38,301 nt of DNA from Planctomycetota bacterium (GTDB lineage Bacteria; Planctomycetota; Planctomycetia; Pirellulales; Pirellulaceae). The DNA lies in NCBI GenBank assembly GCA_026692885.1, contig JAPLNJ010000558.1, positions 1-38,301 of the forward strand. Direction: 5' to 3'. Below, piece by piece: positions 8,780-17,600 of this stretch (the stretch's first letter is position 1; each line of letters starts with the position of its first letter). The notes under the pieces were generated by a model, which ran no database searches, had not been told where the DNA came from, and saw only the letters and a program-made list of their open reading frames with translations. A program made the position numbers and the translations under genes.

Positions 8780-8928
8780 GTCCTAGGTTGCCAATGGCAA
8801 GGGAGGGCGAGGGGCCCAGTGGGCACCCCGCCGAGCTGGAACGGGCCGTCAGGGACGGCCCACGACTCCGCGGGAGCGTCGCCCTCCCAAACCACGTTCT
8901 CTCGTTTTCCATTGGCAACCTAGGACTC
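8778..8928 (+). mobile_element. MITE-like element with perfect 20-bp terminal inverted repeats
   Basis: The 151-bp element is bounded by GAGTCCTAGGTTGCCAATGG (8778-8797) and its exact reverse complement (8909-8928). Subterminal AGGGAGGGCGA and TCGCCCTCCC and a central GGGCCGTCAGGGACGGCCC hairpin make it almost wholly palindromic. There is no coding capacity. A truncated, inverted copy lies at 7692-7804. The element begins inside the FHA stop codon, so it supplies the gene's last bases. No clear target-site duplication was identified. Confidence 0.85.
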
Positions 8929-8980
8929 CATAACTCGCCCTCGGCCTATCGCTTCGCGATTACGAATCGCAACGTTCCGA

Positions 8981-9628
8981 TCAAGGCGATCTTGTCGGCG
9001 TGTCTGATGCTCCAATCGGCCCGGTCCTCCGTGGCGTGAACCACGCCGGCGGTCCGGCCGACCACAGCGGTCCAAGCGGCCCGTTTTCCGTCGGGTCGAT
9101 GGGCGGGCCAAGGTCCGGGTAACCTTCCAGGTTCAACGACACGAGGCGGTAATAATCGTCTCTGGCGGCGGCGACGGCGGCTTTGCCGACGGCTTTGGCG
9201 GTGGCGGCTGTGACGCTGGCTGTGGCGCTGGCGAAGGCCGCTCTGGCGGCTCTGGCGGCATCGGCGGCTCTGGCGTCGGCGTCCCTGGCGTCATCGGCGG
9301 CAGCTCGGACGGCTCTGGCGGCTTCGGCGGCGGCTTCCGCGGCTTCGGCGGCGGCTTCAGCAACGTCAGCGGCATCGGCGGCGGCTTCGGCGGCTCTGGC
9401 GGCGTCGGCGGCGGCGGCGGCAACGATGGGCTCGCCGCGACAGAACTGCTCGGCTATCGTCGAGGCAGTCTCGATTGCCGCTTCGTGTTTCTCCCGGTGG
9501 GTGACTTCCCGCACCTGCCAGTACAGCGGTTGCACCCGTCTCGCACACCGCACCGCATACGCAACCATCGCGCGCAGCGTCAGCGTCTTCAGTTCATCTA
9601 CGGTGGGCAGCAGCGTCTCAGACATCAT
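8981..9628 (-). CDS. Alanine-rich protein with possible immunity-like N-terminus
   Basis: 215 aa from ATG 9628, set by a strong AAGGAG five bases upstream (a second ATG follows directly). Residues 20-68 (YAVRCARRVQPLYWQV...AAIETASTIAEQF) recall the start of putative Imm5-like immunity proteins. Residues about 69-155 are a low-complexity run dominated by Ala with spaced Asp, Glu and Arg, probably a long helix or coiled coil. The C-terminus has DDYYRLVSLNLEGYPDLG and a GPLGPLW tail, a style I associate with planctomycete-specific families. No toxin gene is adjacent. The function is unassigned; the immunity link is a weak resemblance. Confidence 0.7.
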   Translation of the reverse strand: MMSETLLPTVDELKTLTLRAMVAYAVRCARRVQPLYWQVREVTHREKHEAAIETASTIAEQFCRGEPIVAAAAADAARAAEAAADAADVAEAAAEAAEAAAEAARAVRAAADDARDADARAADAARAARAAFASATASVTAATAKAVGKAAVAAARDDYYRLVSLNLEGYPDLGPPIDPTENGPLGPLWSAGPPAWFTPRRTGPIGASDTPTRSP

Positions 9629-9683
9629 TCGGTCTCCTTGGGTTGTCTGGCCCCATTTTCGCCACCGCGACCGCGTAACGCAA

Positions 9684-9794
9684 CTAGCTAACCGCGTGGT
9701 TGGACTGGGTTGGCGATCTCGGCGGGAGGCGGGGACGCAGATCCGGCCGACGGCGGACCCTGAACACGGACAAAGCCGCGCCCGACCCAATCAT
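9684..9794 (-). CDS. Possible 36-aa ORF with strong ribosome binding site
   Basis: ATG 9794 is preceded by AAGGAG at a six-base spacing. The frame encodes MIGSGAALSVFRVRRRPD... and stops 55 bp before the Ala-rich gene. Its start overlaps the stop of the preceding tiny ORF in an ATGA arrangement. The peptide is Arg- and Pro-rich with no recognisable domain. It could be a leader peptide, a small protein or the stump of a lost gene. Confidence 0.3.
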   Translation of the reverse strand: MIGSGAALSVFRVRRRPDLRPRLPPRSPTQSNHAVS

Positions 9795-9853
9795 CGTGAT
9801 CTCCTTAAGACATTGCTCACCTCCATCCGGCCCATTCGGAAAGCAATCGGCAT
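9791..9853 (-). CDS. Possible 20-aa ORF with AGGAGG ribosome binding site
   Basis: ATG 9853 follows AGGAGG at a seven-base spacing and encodes MPIAFRMGRMEVSNVLRRSR. The TGA overlaps the ATG of the next tiny ORF (9794), which suggests translational coupling. It lies 93 bp downstream of the patatin stop. There is no homology I recognise. Confidence 0.3.
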   Translation of the reverse strand: MPIAFRMGRMEVSNVLRRSR

Positions 9854-9945
9854 GCTTGAACCTCCTGTCGAGCGACCCGCGAACGACTACGACGCAGACG
9901 CAGTATAAGCCACCTCGCTGGCGCCCCACAACCTGCGCGCGTCAC

Positions 9946-11184
9946 TCACTGCGGGACCCAGAACGTCGGCTCGCCCAGTTCCTTGCGAAAGCGGGGCTCG
10001 CCGGGCTGGCCCGCGCGTCGTTCGCCGCGAGCTTCGCGATAGCCTTTAACGATCGCCTGGTTGATCAGGTTGTCGGCAAAATCGAGCACGCACAGGTGCG
10101 GTGCCTGCGGCGTCAGCGTGAACACCGTGACCTGCTCCTTCGACTGGACGTCCACGCGCTGCGCCTGATCATACAAGTGATTGAAAGCCGCCGTGGCGTT
10201 CTCCCAGAAATTGCGGCGAAACACCCGTTCCTCGGGCGACGCCTGGATCAGCACGATATGCGTGGCACCCCACAGGACCGCGGCCTCGATCGGACTGTTG
10301 TGGGCAAAGCCGCCGTCGACCAGGTCCGTGAATTCGCCGAAGCGAGGAAAATCCGCCAGACGCCGCGGGGGGAACATGGGATAGATCGAGCCGGAGCCCA
10401 TGACGACATCCAACAGCAGATCGGGCCGCTCGGCCAGGGCGATGCCGCGCGGGCCGAGCGGTGGCGGCGGGCGCGAGGCCTCAGCCGCGGCGTAGAAGTA
10501 CAGATCCAGCGGCAACTCCTGACTGGACTGTGCCAGGCAGGACCCCGTCAGCACCATGTCCCGCTTCAGCAAACGCCGCTCGATGATCTGTCGGCTGACC
10601 GCCTGGAGTTGTTCGCGATCGTCACGCGGGCTGCCCAATTCCAACGGCGGTAAGCCGTCGCGGGCCACTTGAGCGTCGACCAGCCGGGCAAACTGCTGTC
10701 CCAGGACGCCCGCAATGCCGGTCCCCTCGGACAGCGTCTCCTCGTAGAACAGCACGGTCAGGACTTGGATGACCGGCAAGCTGAGCAACCCGACCCAAAA
10801 CACGGCCGCCAGCCAACGGCGCGGCCAGACCCAATGCGGTCGGTGTCGTGCCGGGAGTCGGCGGGCCGCCAAGGCTACGGCCCCGACGATCAACAAGCAC
10901 CAAGCGGACCCGTGGATGCCGAAGGTACACCAGAGCCAGGCATGGTGCAGCAAGTGGTGGTTGCCGAGCAGCGACCACGGCGCCCAAGGCAAGTAGCCCA
11001 GTGCGATTTCCAGCAGTCCCAGGGTGACCAGGGCCTGCCACCGTTGCCGGTCGCGGCGGTTGGCATCGTCCGGATGCTTCCGGCGTGTCCACCAGACGAC
11101 CAGGCCCGTTTGAAACAAAGCGAACCAGAGGCCGATATTGGCGCGGACCAGCCGCGGCGGCCGCACGATCGTGCGTTGATCCAT
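9946..11184 (-). CDS. Patatin-like protein, C-terminal part (multi-TM insertion plus catalytic Asp)
   Basis: 412 aa beginning MDQRTIVRPPRLVR immediately after, and in frame with, the TAA ending the upstream ORF. The first 140 residues hold about four hydrophobic helices (GLWFALFQTGLVVWW, LVTLGLLEIALG, CLLIVGAVALAA, AVFWVGLLSLPVIQVLTVL). The rest is the second half of a patatin domain: DGGFAHNSPIEAA near residue 288 supplies the catalytic Asp of the Ser-Asp dyad. The nucleophile elbow GTSGG is in the upstream ORF, so this part alone cannot be an active lipase. It is best read as the 3' part of one gene of about 825 codons split by a stop codon. Confidence 0.8.
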   Translation of the reverse strand: MDQRTIVRPPRLVRANIGLWFALFQTGLVVWWTRRKHPDDANRRDRQRWQALVTLGLLEIALGYLPWAPWSLLGNHHLLHHAWLWCTFGIHGSAWCLLIVGAVALAARRLPARHRPHWVWPRRWLAAVFWVGLLSLPVIQVLTVLFYEETLSEGTGIAGVLGQQFARLVDAQVARDGLPPLELGSPRDDREQLQAVSRQIIERRLLKRDMVLTGSCLAQSSQELPLDLYFYAAAEASRPPPPLGPRGIALAERPDLLLDVVMGSGSIYPMFPPRRLADFPRFGEFTDLVDGGFAHNSPIEAAVLWGATHIVLIQASPEERVFRRNFWENATAAFNHLYDQAQRVDVQSKEQVTVFTLTPQAPHLCVLDFADNLINQAIVKGYREARGERRAGQPGEPRFRKELGEPTFWVPQ

Positions 11185-12423
11185 TTACTTCCAAGTGTTC
11201 CCAAAATCCGTACGTCCCGCTGCGCTGGAGGTAATCCCCAAGGCCATCGGCACGGCATTGATCGCGCCACCCGATGTGCCGACGACCAACGCGATGTCCA
11301 GGCCGGCCTCCTGTGGATGCTCTTGCCGCAGGCGCGCCAGTTCCTCTTCCAGGGCCCACACCGCACCGACCTGATAGGCACACTTGGCGCCGCCTCCGGA
11401 GAGCACCAGCGCCAGTCGCGGCGGTCGGGGCTGCGACCGGCCGTAGTGCAGCAGGATCTCGCCCAGGGTGGGCAACGGAATCTGCTGCACGGCGGGCACC
11501 TCGGCGGGTAGTCGCAACGCCTCGATCCATTGGCGCACGGGGCGAAAATGAGTCGGCCAGTCTGCCAAGTAGGTGAATTCGTCGGCCCGCAGCCCGGTCA
11601 GCAGGGCGCGGACCAGTTCCGCCTGCTCGAAGCCGCGACGCCCGACAACGACCTCGACCGGCATCCAAAGTTTGTCCAATTCCGGCAGAGGCAATCGCCG
11701 CACCTGGTGTGCGGTTTCCGGAGCGGCGCGCAGCGCGTCGTCCCACACGAACGCCACGGACGCGGGTTCGTCTCCCAACCGGCGCAGCGAATTGCTGTGG
11801 GAAAAGGTGAAGGTGATCTGCTCCGGGCGGGGCTCGATCGCCAGTTGCTGCAAGGCGTACTCGGGCGCGATCCGGCCGGACACGGACAGGGGATCGACGA
11901 ACAGGAATTGGACTTTCCCTTGACGCTGCGCCTGCCGCAAGTCGTCGCCGGTGTGGAATCGCGAGGCTTGGGAGACCACGCAGACCGAGCGGCAACGTGT
12001 GTGTCGGCCGGGCTGTCGCCGATCTGGCAGCGCCATTTCGGAAACCGCGGGCGGCACGGTGTGGGTGGCCAGGTACGAGTATCCGCGTGCAGCCGGTCTG
12101 CCTTCGTCCCCAGTCAGGCCGGCAGCCAGAATGCCGGGGGTGACGATCGCCACATCGATCCGGTCGCGGGCCAGCCAGTGCAGGACATCGCCGTAGGTGC
12201 CGGAGGTCAGGCGAAAACGCACGGGCACATCGCTGTTCGCGGTCAGCTCGGCAAACAGACGGTCGTAGTACTGAAGATCCGCGCGGAAATCCTCGTATGC
12301 CAGCAACCCGACCCGGATCTCAAGCGGCGGTTTGGCCTCCGGCGCGGCATCAGCGACACCCAACGTCAGCCACAGACAGGCGAGGGAGGAAGACCACATG
12401 GCGAAAAATCTCCGACCGTCCAT
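11185..12423 (-). CDS. PhnD-like binding domain fused to patatin N-terminal half
   Basis: 412 aa from ATG 12423. Met9 (12399) has GGAG ten bases upstream and may be the true start. A signal peptide (SSSLACLWLTLGVADA) leads into a periplasmic phosphonate/PhnD-type binding-protein-like domain (about 32-310; GLLAYEDFRADLQYYDRLF, then HWLARDRIDVAIVTPG). From about 335 a patatin phospholipase domain begins with oxyanion loop GGGAKCAYQVG (about 341) and nucleophile elbow GTSGG (about 382). It ends 25 residues later at TAA 11185-11187, and translation could restart in the same frame with ATG. Patatins hydrolyse acyl esters of lipids. Here the Ser is separated from its Asp partner by the stop codon, so this product alone should be inactive. 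Confidence 0.82.
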   Translation of the reverse strand: MDGRRFFAMWSSSLACLWLTLGVADAAPEAKPPLEIRVGLLAYEDFRADLQYYDRLFAELTANSDVPVRFRLTSGTYGDVLHWLARDRIDVAIVTPGILAAGLTGDEGRPAARGYSYLATHTVPPAVSEMALPDRRQPGRHTRCRSVCVVSQASRFHTGDDLRQAQRQGKVQFLFVDPLSVSGRIAPEYALQQLAIEPRPEQITFTFSHSNSLRRLGDEPASVAFVWDDALRAAPETAHQVRRLPLPELDKLWMPVEVVVGRRGFEQAELVRALLTGLRADEFTYLADWPTHFRPVRQWIEALRLPAEVPAVQQIPLPTLGEILLHYGRSQPRPPRLALVLSGGGAKCAYQVGAVWALEEELARLRQEHPQEAGLDIALVVGTSGGAINAVPMALGITSSAAGRTDFGNTWK

Positions 12424-12487
12424 TATACCGCGTACCAGTCAAAATACCAGACTTGTCCGCCGGATTCTTGCTCTGAAGAACTATGTA

Positions 12488-12583
12488 GGGCTCAGACGTA
12501 CAGAATTCAAAATTGGCGGGTAGGTCGCTCTCCGAAGGCGAAAACGTAGCTCCGCCAATTTTGAATTCTGTACGTCTGAGCCC
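12488..12583. repeat. Palindromic element with 32-bp perfect arms
   Basis: The arms at 12488-12519 and 12552-12583 are exact reverse complements (core AGACGTACAGAATTC / GAATTCTGTACGTCT), enclosing a 32-bp loop with CGCTCTCCGAAGGCG. It lies upstream of the patatin gene, within a 500-bp gap. The stretch 12584-12848 between this and the next element shows no gene or structure that I can recognise. Confidence 0.9.
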
Positions 12584-12848
12584 GCCCCCCAGTGCGTCAT
12601 TCCATGATCAGCGCAGGACTCAATAAGGCCCGCGTGTAGCAACGCACGTAAGTATCCCCCCGGACAAGCGGGGTGCATTGGCTCAAGGCCAAAATGTGAA
12701 TACCGACACAGGAAAGAACTATTTGGTCCTAGGACTCCATCGTGGACGTGATGGTCGCGGAACATGCGGCTCTTGCAATTGCGGAGGCACCGGCGTACCT
12801 TGGCCTGCGCACAGTGGTTCCAAGTTCGTAGCGGCGTTACAAATTGGC

Positions 12849-12913
12849 GTAGCTGAATTTGTGAGAACTCAGGTGTTTTCGCCAAACCCCTGAACTCTCA
12901 CGAGTTCAGCTAC
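12849..12913. repeat. Imperfect 25-bp inverted repeat upstream of HAD phosphatase
   Basis: GTAGCTGAATTTGTGAG... (12849-12873) pairs with ...CTCACGAGTTCAGCTAC (12889-12913) at 21 of 25 positions. It ends 11 bp before the ribosome binding site of the HAD gene, so in mRNA it could fold just ahead of the start. Confidence 0.8.
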
Positions 12914-12934
12914 CTTCGCGACCGGAGGCCCGTG

Positions 12935-14161
12935 ATGAGAAGCAACCGCAAGTGGACTTGGGTCGTAGCGGTCACACTGACCGTGTCCGCTGTTCGGCCT
13001 GGGTTCGCGCTGGAGAAGATGAACTGGGCGCCGCGGAACCACGCGGTGCTGGCGCAGTTCCTGCGTGACCATGGCCAGGAAAGTCCTGCCTACAACGCCC
13101 AGCAGCCCCCCTACGCCGTCTTCGACTGGGATGACACCAGTGCCTTTCACGATTGCGGGGAAGCGTTGTTCCGTCATCAGCTCTGGAACCTCAAGTTCCG
13201 CCTGGACAAGGACCAGTTCCGCTCCTGTTTCCAGGATGCGTACCGAGACGTGCAGGCCGACGCCGGTTCGCGGCGGGTGAAGCTGGGCGACGTGCACCAG
13301 GACGTCATCGCCGACTACGCCTACCTCCACGACCGTACCAGCGGCCGGGGCGACGTCGGGGCCCTGGACGACCTGCGCGCGACGCCCCAGTTCCAGGACT
13401 TCGTTTCCAAGATGCTGTTCCTGTACGAGGCATACACGGCAAGCGCGGAGGTCGGCCCCGGCCACAGCTACGTCTGGATGCTCTATTTCCTCTCCAATTT
13501 CACGCCCAACGAGGTCCGCGAAATCGCTCGGACGACCATCCAGGAGCAACTCGGTGAGCGTTTGCGCGAGGTGACTTGGAGGGGTCCCAGGAACTTCGTC
13601 GGCAAGGCGGGCCCGATCGACGTGACGTTCCCGAGCGGGCTGCGGGTGCAGCCCGAGATGCAAAACCTGATGGCCAGCCTGCGCGCAGCCGGGATCGACG
13701 TCTACATCGTCACGGCGAGCCTGAAGCAGGTGATCGAGGTGTTCGCCGGCGAGGGCTTCGGTTACAGCGTGCCGACGGACCACGTGCTGGGCATGGAACT
13801 GGAGGTCAAGGACGGCCAGCTGCAACCCGCTTACAAGGCCGGCTGGGTGCAGACCCACCACCAGGGGAAAGTCGAGGCTATCCGGAGCGTGCTGGGTGCG
13901 CGCGGCGAACCCGTCTTCGCCGCCGGGGACAGCGACGGCGACTACGAGATGCTGAGTGGGTTCGAGGGCACGCAGCTGGCCCTGGTCCTGAACCGCGTCA
14001 AGGGTGGCAAGATCGGCACGCTCTGCCGCCAGGCGGTCGAGCGACAGGACCAGCTCAGGCCGCGGTATCTCTTGCAAGGGCGTGACGAGAACACCGGGCT
14101 CTTCCTCCCGACCTCGAAGACCATCCGTCTCGGCCAGTCCCAGTCCCAGCTCTTGAAGTAA
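12935..14161 (+). CDS. Secreted HAD-superfamily phosphatase
   Basis: 408 aa from ATG 12935; GGAGG at 12924-12928 with six-base spacing chooses it over the overlapping GTG 12932. A signal peptide (KWTWVVAVTLTVSAVRPGFA) is followed by a full HAD hydrolase core: motif I DWDDT with nucleophile D64 and acid D66, motif II Ser in IVTAS, motif III Lys in HHQGK and motif IV GDSDGDYEM. The large cap between motifs I and II and the overall plan resemble subfamily IB enzymes such as phosphoserine phosphatase and the exported phosphorylcholine phosphatases. It probably releases phosphate from a small periplasmic substrate; the substrate is unknown. Single gene, flanked by palindromic repeats on both sides. 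Confidence 0.86.
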   Translation: MRSNRKWTWVVAVTLTVSAVRPGFALEKMNWAPRNHAVLAQFLRDHGQESPAYNAQQPPYAVFDWDDTSAFHDCGEALFRHQLWNLKFRLDKDQFRSCFQDAYRDVQADAGSRRVKLGDVHQDVIADYAYLHDRTSGRGDVGALDDLRATPQFQDFVSKMLFLYEAYTASAEVGPGHSYVWMLYFLSNFTPNEVREIARTTIQEQLGERLREVTWRGPRNFVGKAGPIDVTFPSGLRVQPEMQNLMASLRAAGIDVYIVTASLKQVIEVFAGEGFGYSVPTDHVLGMELEVKDGQLQPAYKAGWVQTHHQGKVEAIRSVLGARGEPVFAAGDSDGDYEMLSGFEGTQLALVLNRVKGGKIGTLCRQAVERQDQLRPRYLLQGRDENTGLFLPTSKTIRLGQSQSQLLK

Positions 14162-14223
14162 GGGCGGGGCCGAAATTACTCCCTCGCCCAGGTGAGACTG
14201 CTGAAATACTAGCACGGACCGAA

Positions 14224-14315
14224 GTGGGGTAAGCTTCCAGCTTGCCAGGTCTGCACATTTTCAATTCTCAAGATTTCCTGAACTGCGCATTCGGCAAGCT
14301 GGAAGCTTACCCCAC
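14224..14315. repeat. Palindromic element with 23-bp perfect arms
   Basis: GTGGGGTAAGCTTCCAGC... (14224-14246) is exactly repeated in reverse complement at 14293-14315 with a 46-bp AT-richer loop. It starts 60 bp after the HAD phosphatase stop and is followed by CGACTTTTTC, so it might also end transcription weakly. Confidence 0.88.
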
Positions 14316-14335
14316 GACTTTTTCAGCAGTCTCCA

Positions 14336-14363
14336 GGTACTCCGGGGAGAGGGTCGGGGTGAG
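14336..14363 (-). repeat. Short dispersed repeat CTCACCCC(G/A)ACCC(T/A)CTCCCCGGAG, copy 1
   Basis: 28 bp matching 14697-14724 in reverse orientation at 26 of 28 positions. The second copy is inside the reading frame of the next gene and there encodes LTPTHSPEY. Confidence 0.8.
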
Positions 14364-14465
14364 CCGCGCAAAACTGCGGAGTGGAGCCCGGAGCGACGGC
14401 TGAGGATGCGGAATAGGCGGTGTTCCGTTATGGACGCACAAAGGCATCGGTTGCCCAATCAGTAT

Positions 14466-14544
14466 GACAAAAACATTGATGACAAAAAGATGTTCCTTTG
14501 GAACGGGAGAAGTTCCCCATTTCTTTGTCACCAATCTTCTTGTC
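14466..14544. repeat. Imperfect palindrome, GACAAAAACATTGATGACAAA arms
   Basis: The 21-bp arm at 14466-14486 pairs with 14524-14544 at 18 of 21 positions, with an inner GTTCC/GGAAC pairing. It is AT-rich compared with its surroundings. Together with 14224-14315 and 14336-14363 it fills most of the 470-bp gap before the DUF1559 gene. Confidence 0.75.
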
Positions 14545-14633
14545 TCCCGGAATGAAATCAGGGTGGAAACTCAATTTCGCTAAGACTCAAAGCCAACAGC
14601 AGGGCCACGGAACTCTTTCCAAAAGGAACACAC

Positions 14634-17600
14634 ATGAACCCGTGCATCCGTCTTAGGAACGGCCAAGAAGTAGCTTCGGCAGCTGGCTTTCGGCCCCTCA
14701 CCCCAACCCACTCCCCGGAGTACCGGGGCGAGGGAGTTGTTCTTCGGCCGTGTCTTATGGCTGTGGTGCTCGTAGCCGCAGTAGCGGTGGGACTGATCGG
14801 CCGCGGTGCCGGCCTGAAGGCGGCGGAGCCGGTCGGGCCGAACGCGTGGACACTGGACGAAGCGCTCGAACAAGTCCGCCTGCATCCGCGTGACATCTTC
14901 CTGCAGTACGTCGCCCTGCAACTGGCCCGGCGCGAGAACCGTCTGGAACAGATCCTGCCGACTGTGGCGGCCTGGCAGCCGCGACCGGGTCCGCAGGATC
15001 CCCAACGGACGGCAGGCGTGGACCTGTTCAATCTCTTTAGCGGAGCACTCGCCGTGCAGGAAAGCCTGCAACTCGATACCATGCGCGGCGAAGAAGGGCG
15101 GCCGACAGGGCCGCGGCCCAACCGGACGCCGGCGCCCCAGGGCAAGACTCCGCCCCCAGGCACGCCCGTGGCGATCGCGACACTGACCGGCCCCACGATC
15201 CAGAGCCACCCGTGGGAGAAAATGCTGGGCGACAAGCAACCCGAAATCTCGCCACTGGCCCGCTGCGTCCCGGACGATTTCTACTTCGTCGAATTCCGCT
15301 CGCTGTCCAAGCTGCTGGACCTAGCGGACCATGGCGATCTGTGGGGCACGCACCTGTTCAGTCAGTCGCAGCAGGAGGCCCGTTCACAATTGGTCGGCGA
15401 CCGGCTGAAGCAGCAACTGGCCCTGGAAACCAGCGGACTGCTGCGGCCGTTCTACGACCTGGTCGTCGAGGACGTGGCGGCCACGGGCAGCGACCTGTTC
15501 CTGCGTGAGGGCAGCGACGTGACGGTCCTGTTCCGGTTCCGGCAGGCAGCTGTCTTCAAGCCGCAAATGGAACTGTTCCTCGACAAGGCCGCGAAGTCGC
15601 AGCCTGACGCCCGCCGCAGCCAGGGCGAATGCCTGGGCGTCCCGTACGAGCACGTGACCAGCCCCAACCGGGCCGTCCACGTCTTCGCGGCGTACCCGCA
15701 ACCGAACCTGCACGTGCGAAGCAACTCGCGGGTTGCGTTGGAACGGGTGCTTGCGGCCATCCGAGGCCAAGACGCGCAGGGTCAAGCCGTCACTCGGCTG
15801 GGAGACACGAAGGAATTCGCCTTCATCCGTACGCTGATGCCACGCGGCGCGGCCGAGGAAGACGGTCTCGTGTACCTGTCCGATCCCTTCATCCGCCGGC
15901 TCGTCGGACCGCAGGTCAAGTTGACGGAGCGGCGCCGGATGGTCTGCTACAATCATCTGCGGATGATCGGTCACGCCAGCCTGCTGTATCGCACGGAACG
16001 CGGTCGGGTCCCCGCGTCGTTGCCGGAATTGGAGGCGGGGAAATGCTCACCCGGCGAGTTCGGCAAGGACAACTTGAGCTGTCCTGACGGCGGTCGCTAT
16101 ACCTTGTCGGCGGACGGGTCCGGCGGGGTGTGCTCGCACCACGGGCGTCCGCAGGGCCTGATCCCCTGCTGCGAGATTCCGCTGACGCAAGTGACGGAAC
16201 CGGAAGCGGCCGCCTATCGGCAGTTTCTGGGAGAGTACGAACAGTATTGGCGAACGTTCTTCGATCCGATTGCGATCCGTATCCAGGTCGCCCCCCAGCG
16301 CTACCGCGTCGAGACGATTGTGCTGCCGCTGATCGACAACTCAATCTACACCCGCCTGGCCCAATCCGTCGGTGGGAAGCCGGAACCGCTCGATAGCTTA
16401 CCCGTGCCGAAACGGAACATCTTCAGCGTCGCAGTCCGGTTGAACAAGGCGAACCTAATCCGTGAATCGGGGCTGCAATCCCTGCTTGAGGCGGAAGAAG
16501 CCGAGGCGGCGCCCGCTGCTGAGCGCGAGGCGGAAGCGGCGGCCGCAACCAAACGCAAAGCGGAGGCCGTCGGCAGGACGCTTCAACAACTGGCCCGCGG
16601 TTGGCAGAACTACCACGACACGTTCAAGTTCTTTCCGTCGGCGAGCGTGGACGCCACAGGCCAGAAATCGGGTTTGAGTTGGCGGGTCCACGTCCTGGCC
16701 TTCACCGAGCACCGAGCGCTCTACGATAAATTCCACCGGAACGAACCCTGGGACAGCGAACACAACCGCCAGCTGATCGCCGAGATGCCGGAGTTGTATC
16801 GGCCGGCCAACAAGCAACTGGCAGCCGCAGGCAAGACGAAGTTCGTGACGCTGCGGGGTGACCAGACCATCTGCCCGACCGAGCCGCGGCAGATCAGTAT
16901 GCGCGACATCACGGACGGCACGTCCAACACCCTGATGCTGGTCGAAGCGGATGACGAACATGCCGTCGTGTGGACGAAACCCGACGACCTGGAGGTCGAC
17001 TGGCAGAAACCCGCGGCCGGCTTGGCCGTGCGTCCGCCCGGCGGATTCCTGGTAGCGTTCGCCGATGGTTCCATCCAATTCCTGCGGAACACGATCGCCG
17101 CCGACACGCTGGCGGCCCTGATGACGCGGGCCGGCGGGGAACCGGTCGCGCTGCAGCCCGAAGACCAGCTGGCCTTTCAGCTGTACTACGAGCGTCCGCA
17201 GCTCTTCGGCCTGTCCGGGGAGGTCCTGGGGCAGTTGAATATCGGTGCGTTCCTGTCGAAAGGAATCGGCAACTATATCGGCCTGCACGTGTACGATTCC
17301 GAGCCGATGTTTGACTTCAGCCTGCCGCGGCTGCTGGGCCTGTCGCTCGGTTCGTTTCAGGGAGGCGGGAGGCGGGGGAATGAGTGGATGTTGATGGCCG
17401 GCGTGTTCATCTCGGCCCTGAATTCACCGGTCTACGTGTCGGTGCCAGTGCAGGACGCGAAGCTCGTCGACGAATTCCTCGTGCGGCTGGACGGATTCCT
17501 GGCACGCGTCGCACATCGGCGTTTTGGGAATCAAGCGGAGTTGTTCGGCGTCGAGCAGGACTACTACCAGCTTTCCTCCGGCGACCCCCTCACGCGGAGT

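Noticed and set aside
10622..11995. Alternate minus-strand frame of 457 codons over the patatin region
   Set aside because: Arg/Pro/Gly-rich shadow of the two real ORFs, which carry patatin motifs.
12725..12738. CCTAGGACTCCAT resembling the MITE right end
   Set aside because: Only 13 bp match and no partner end was found nearby.
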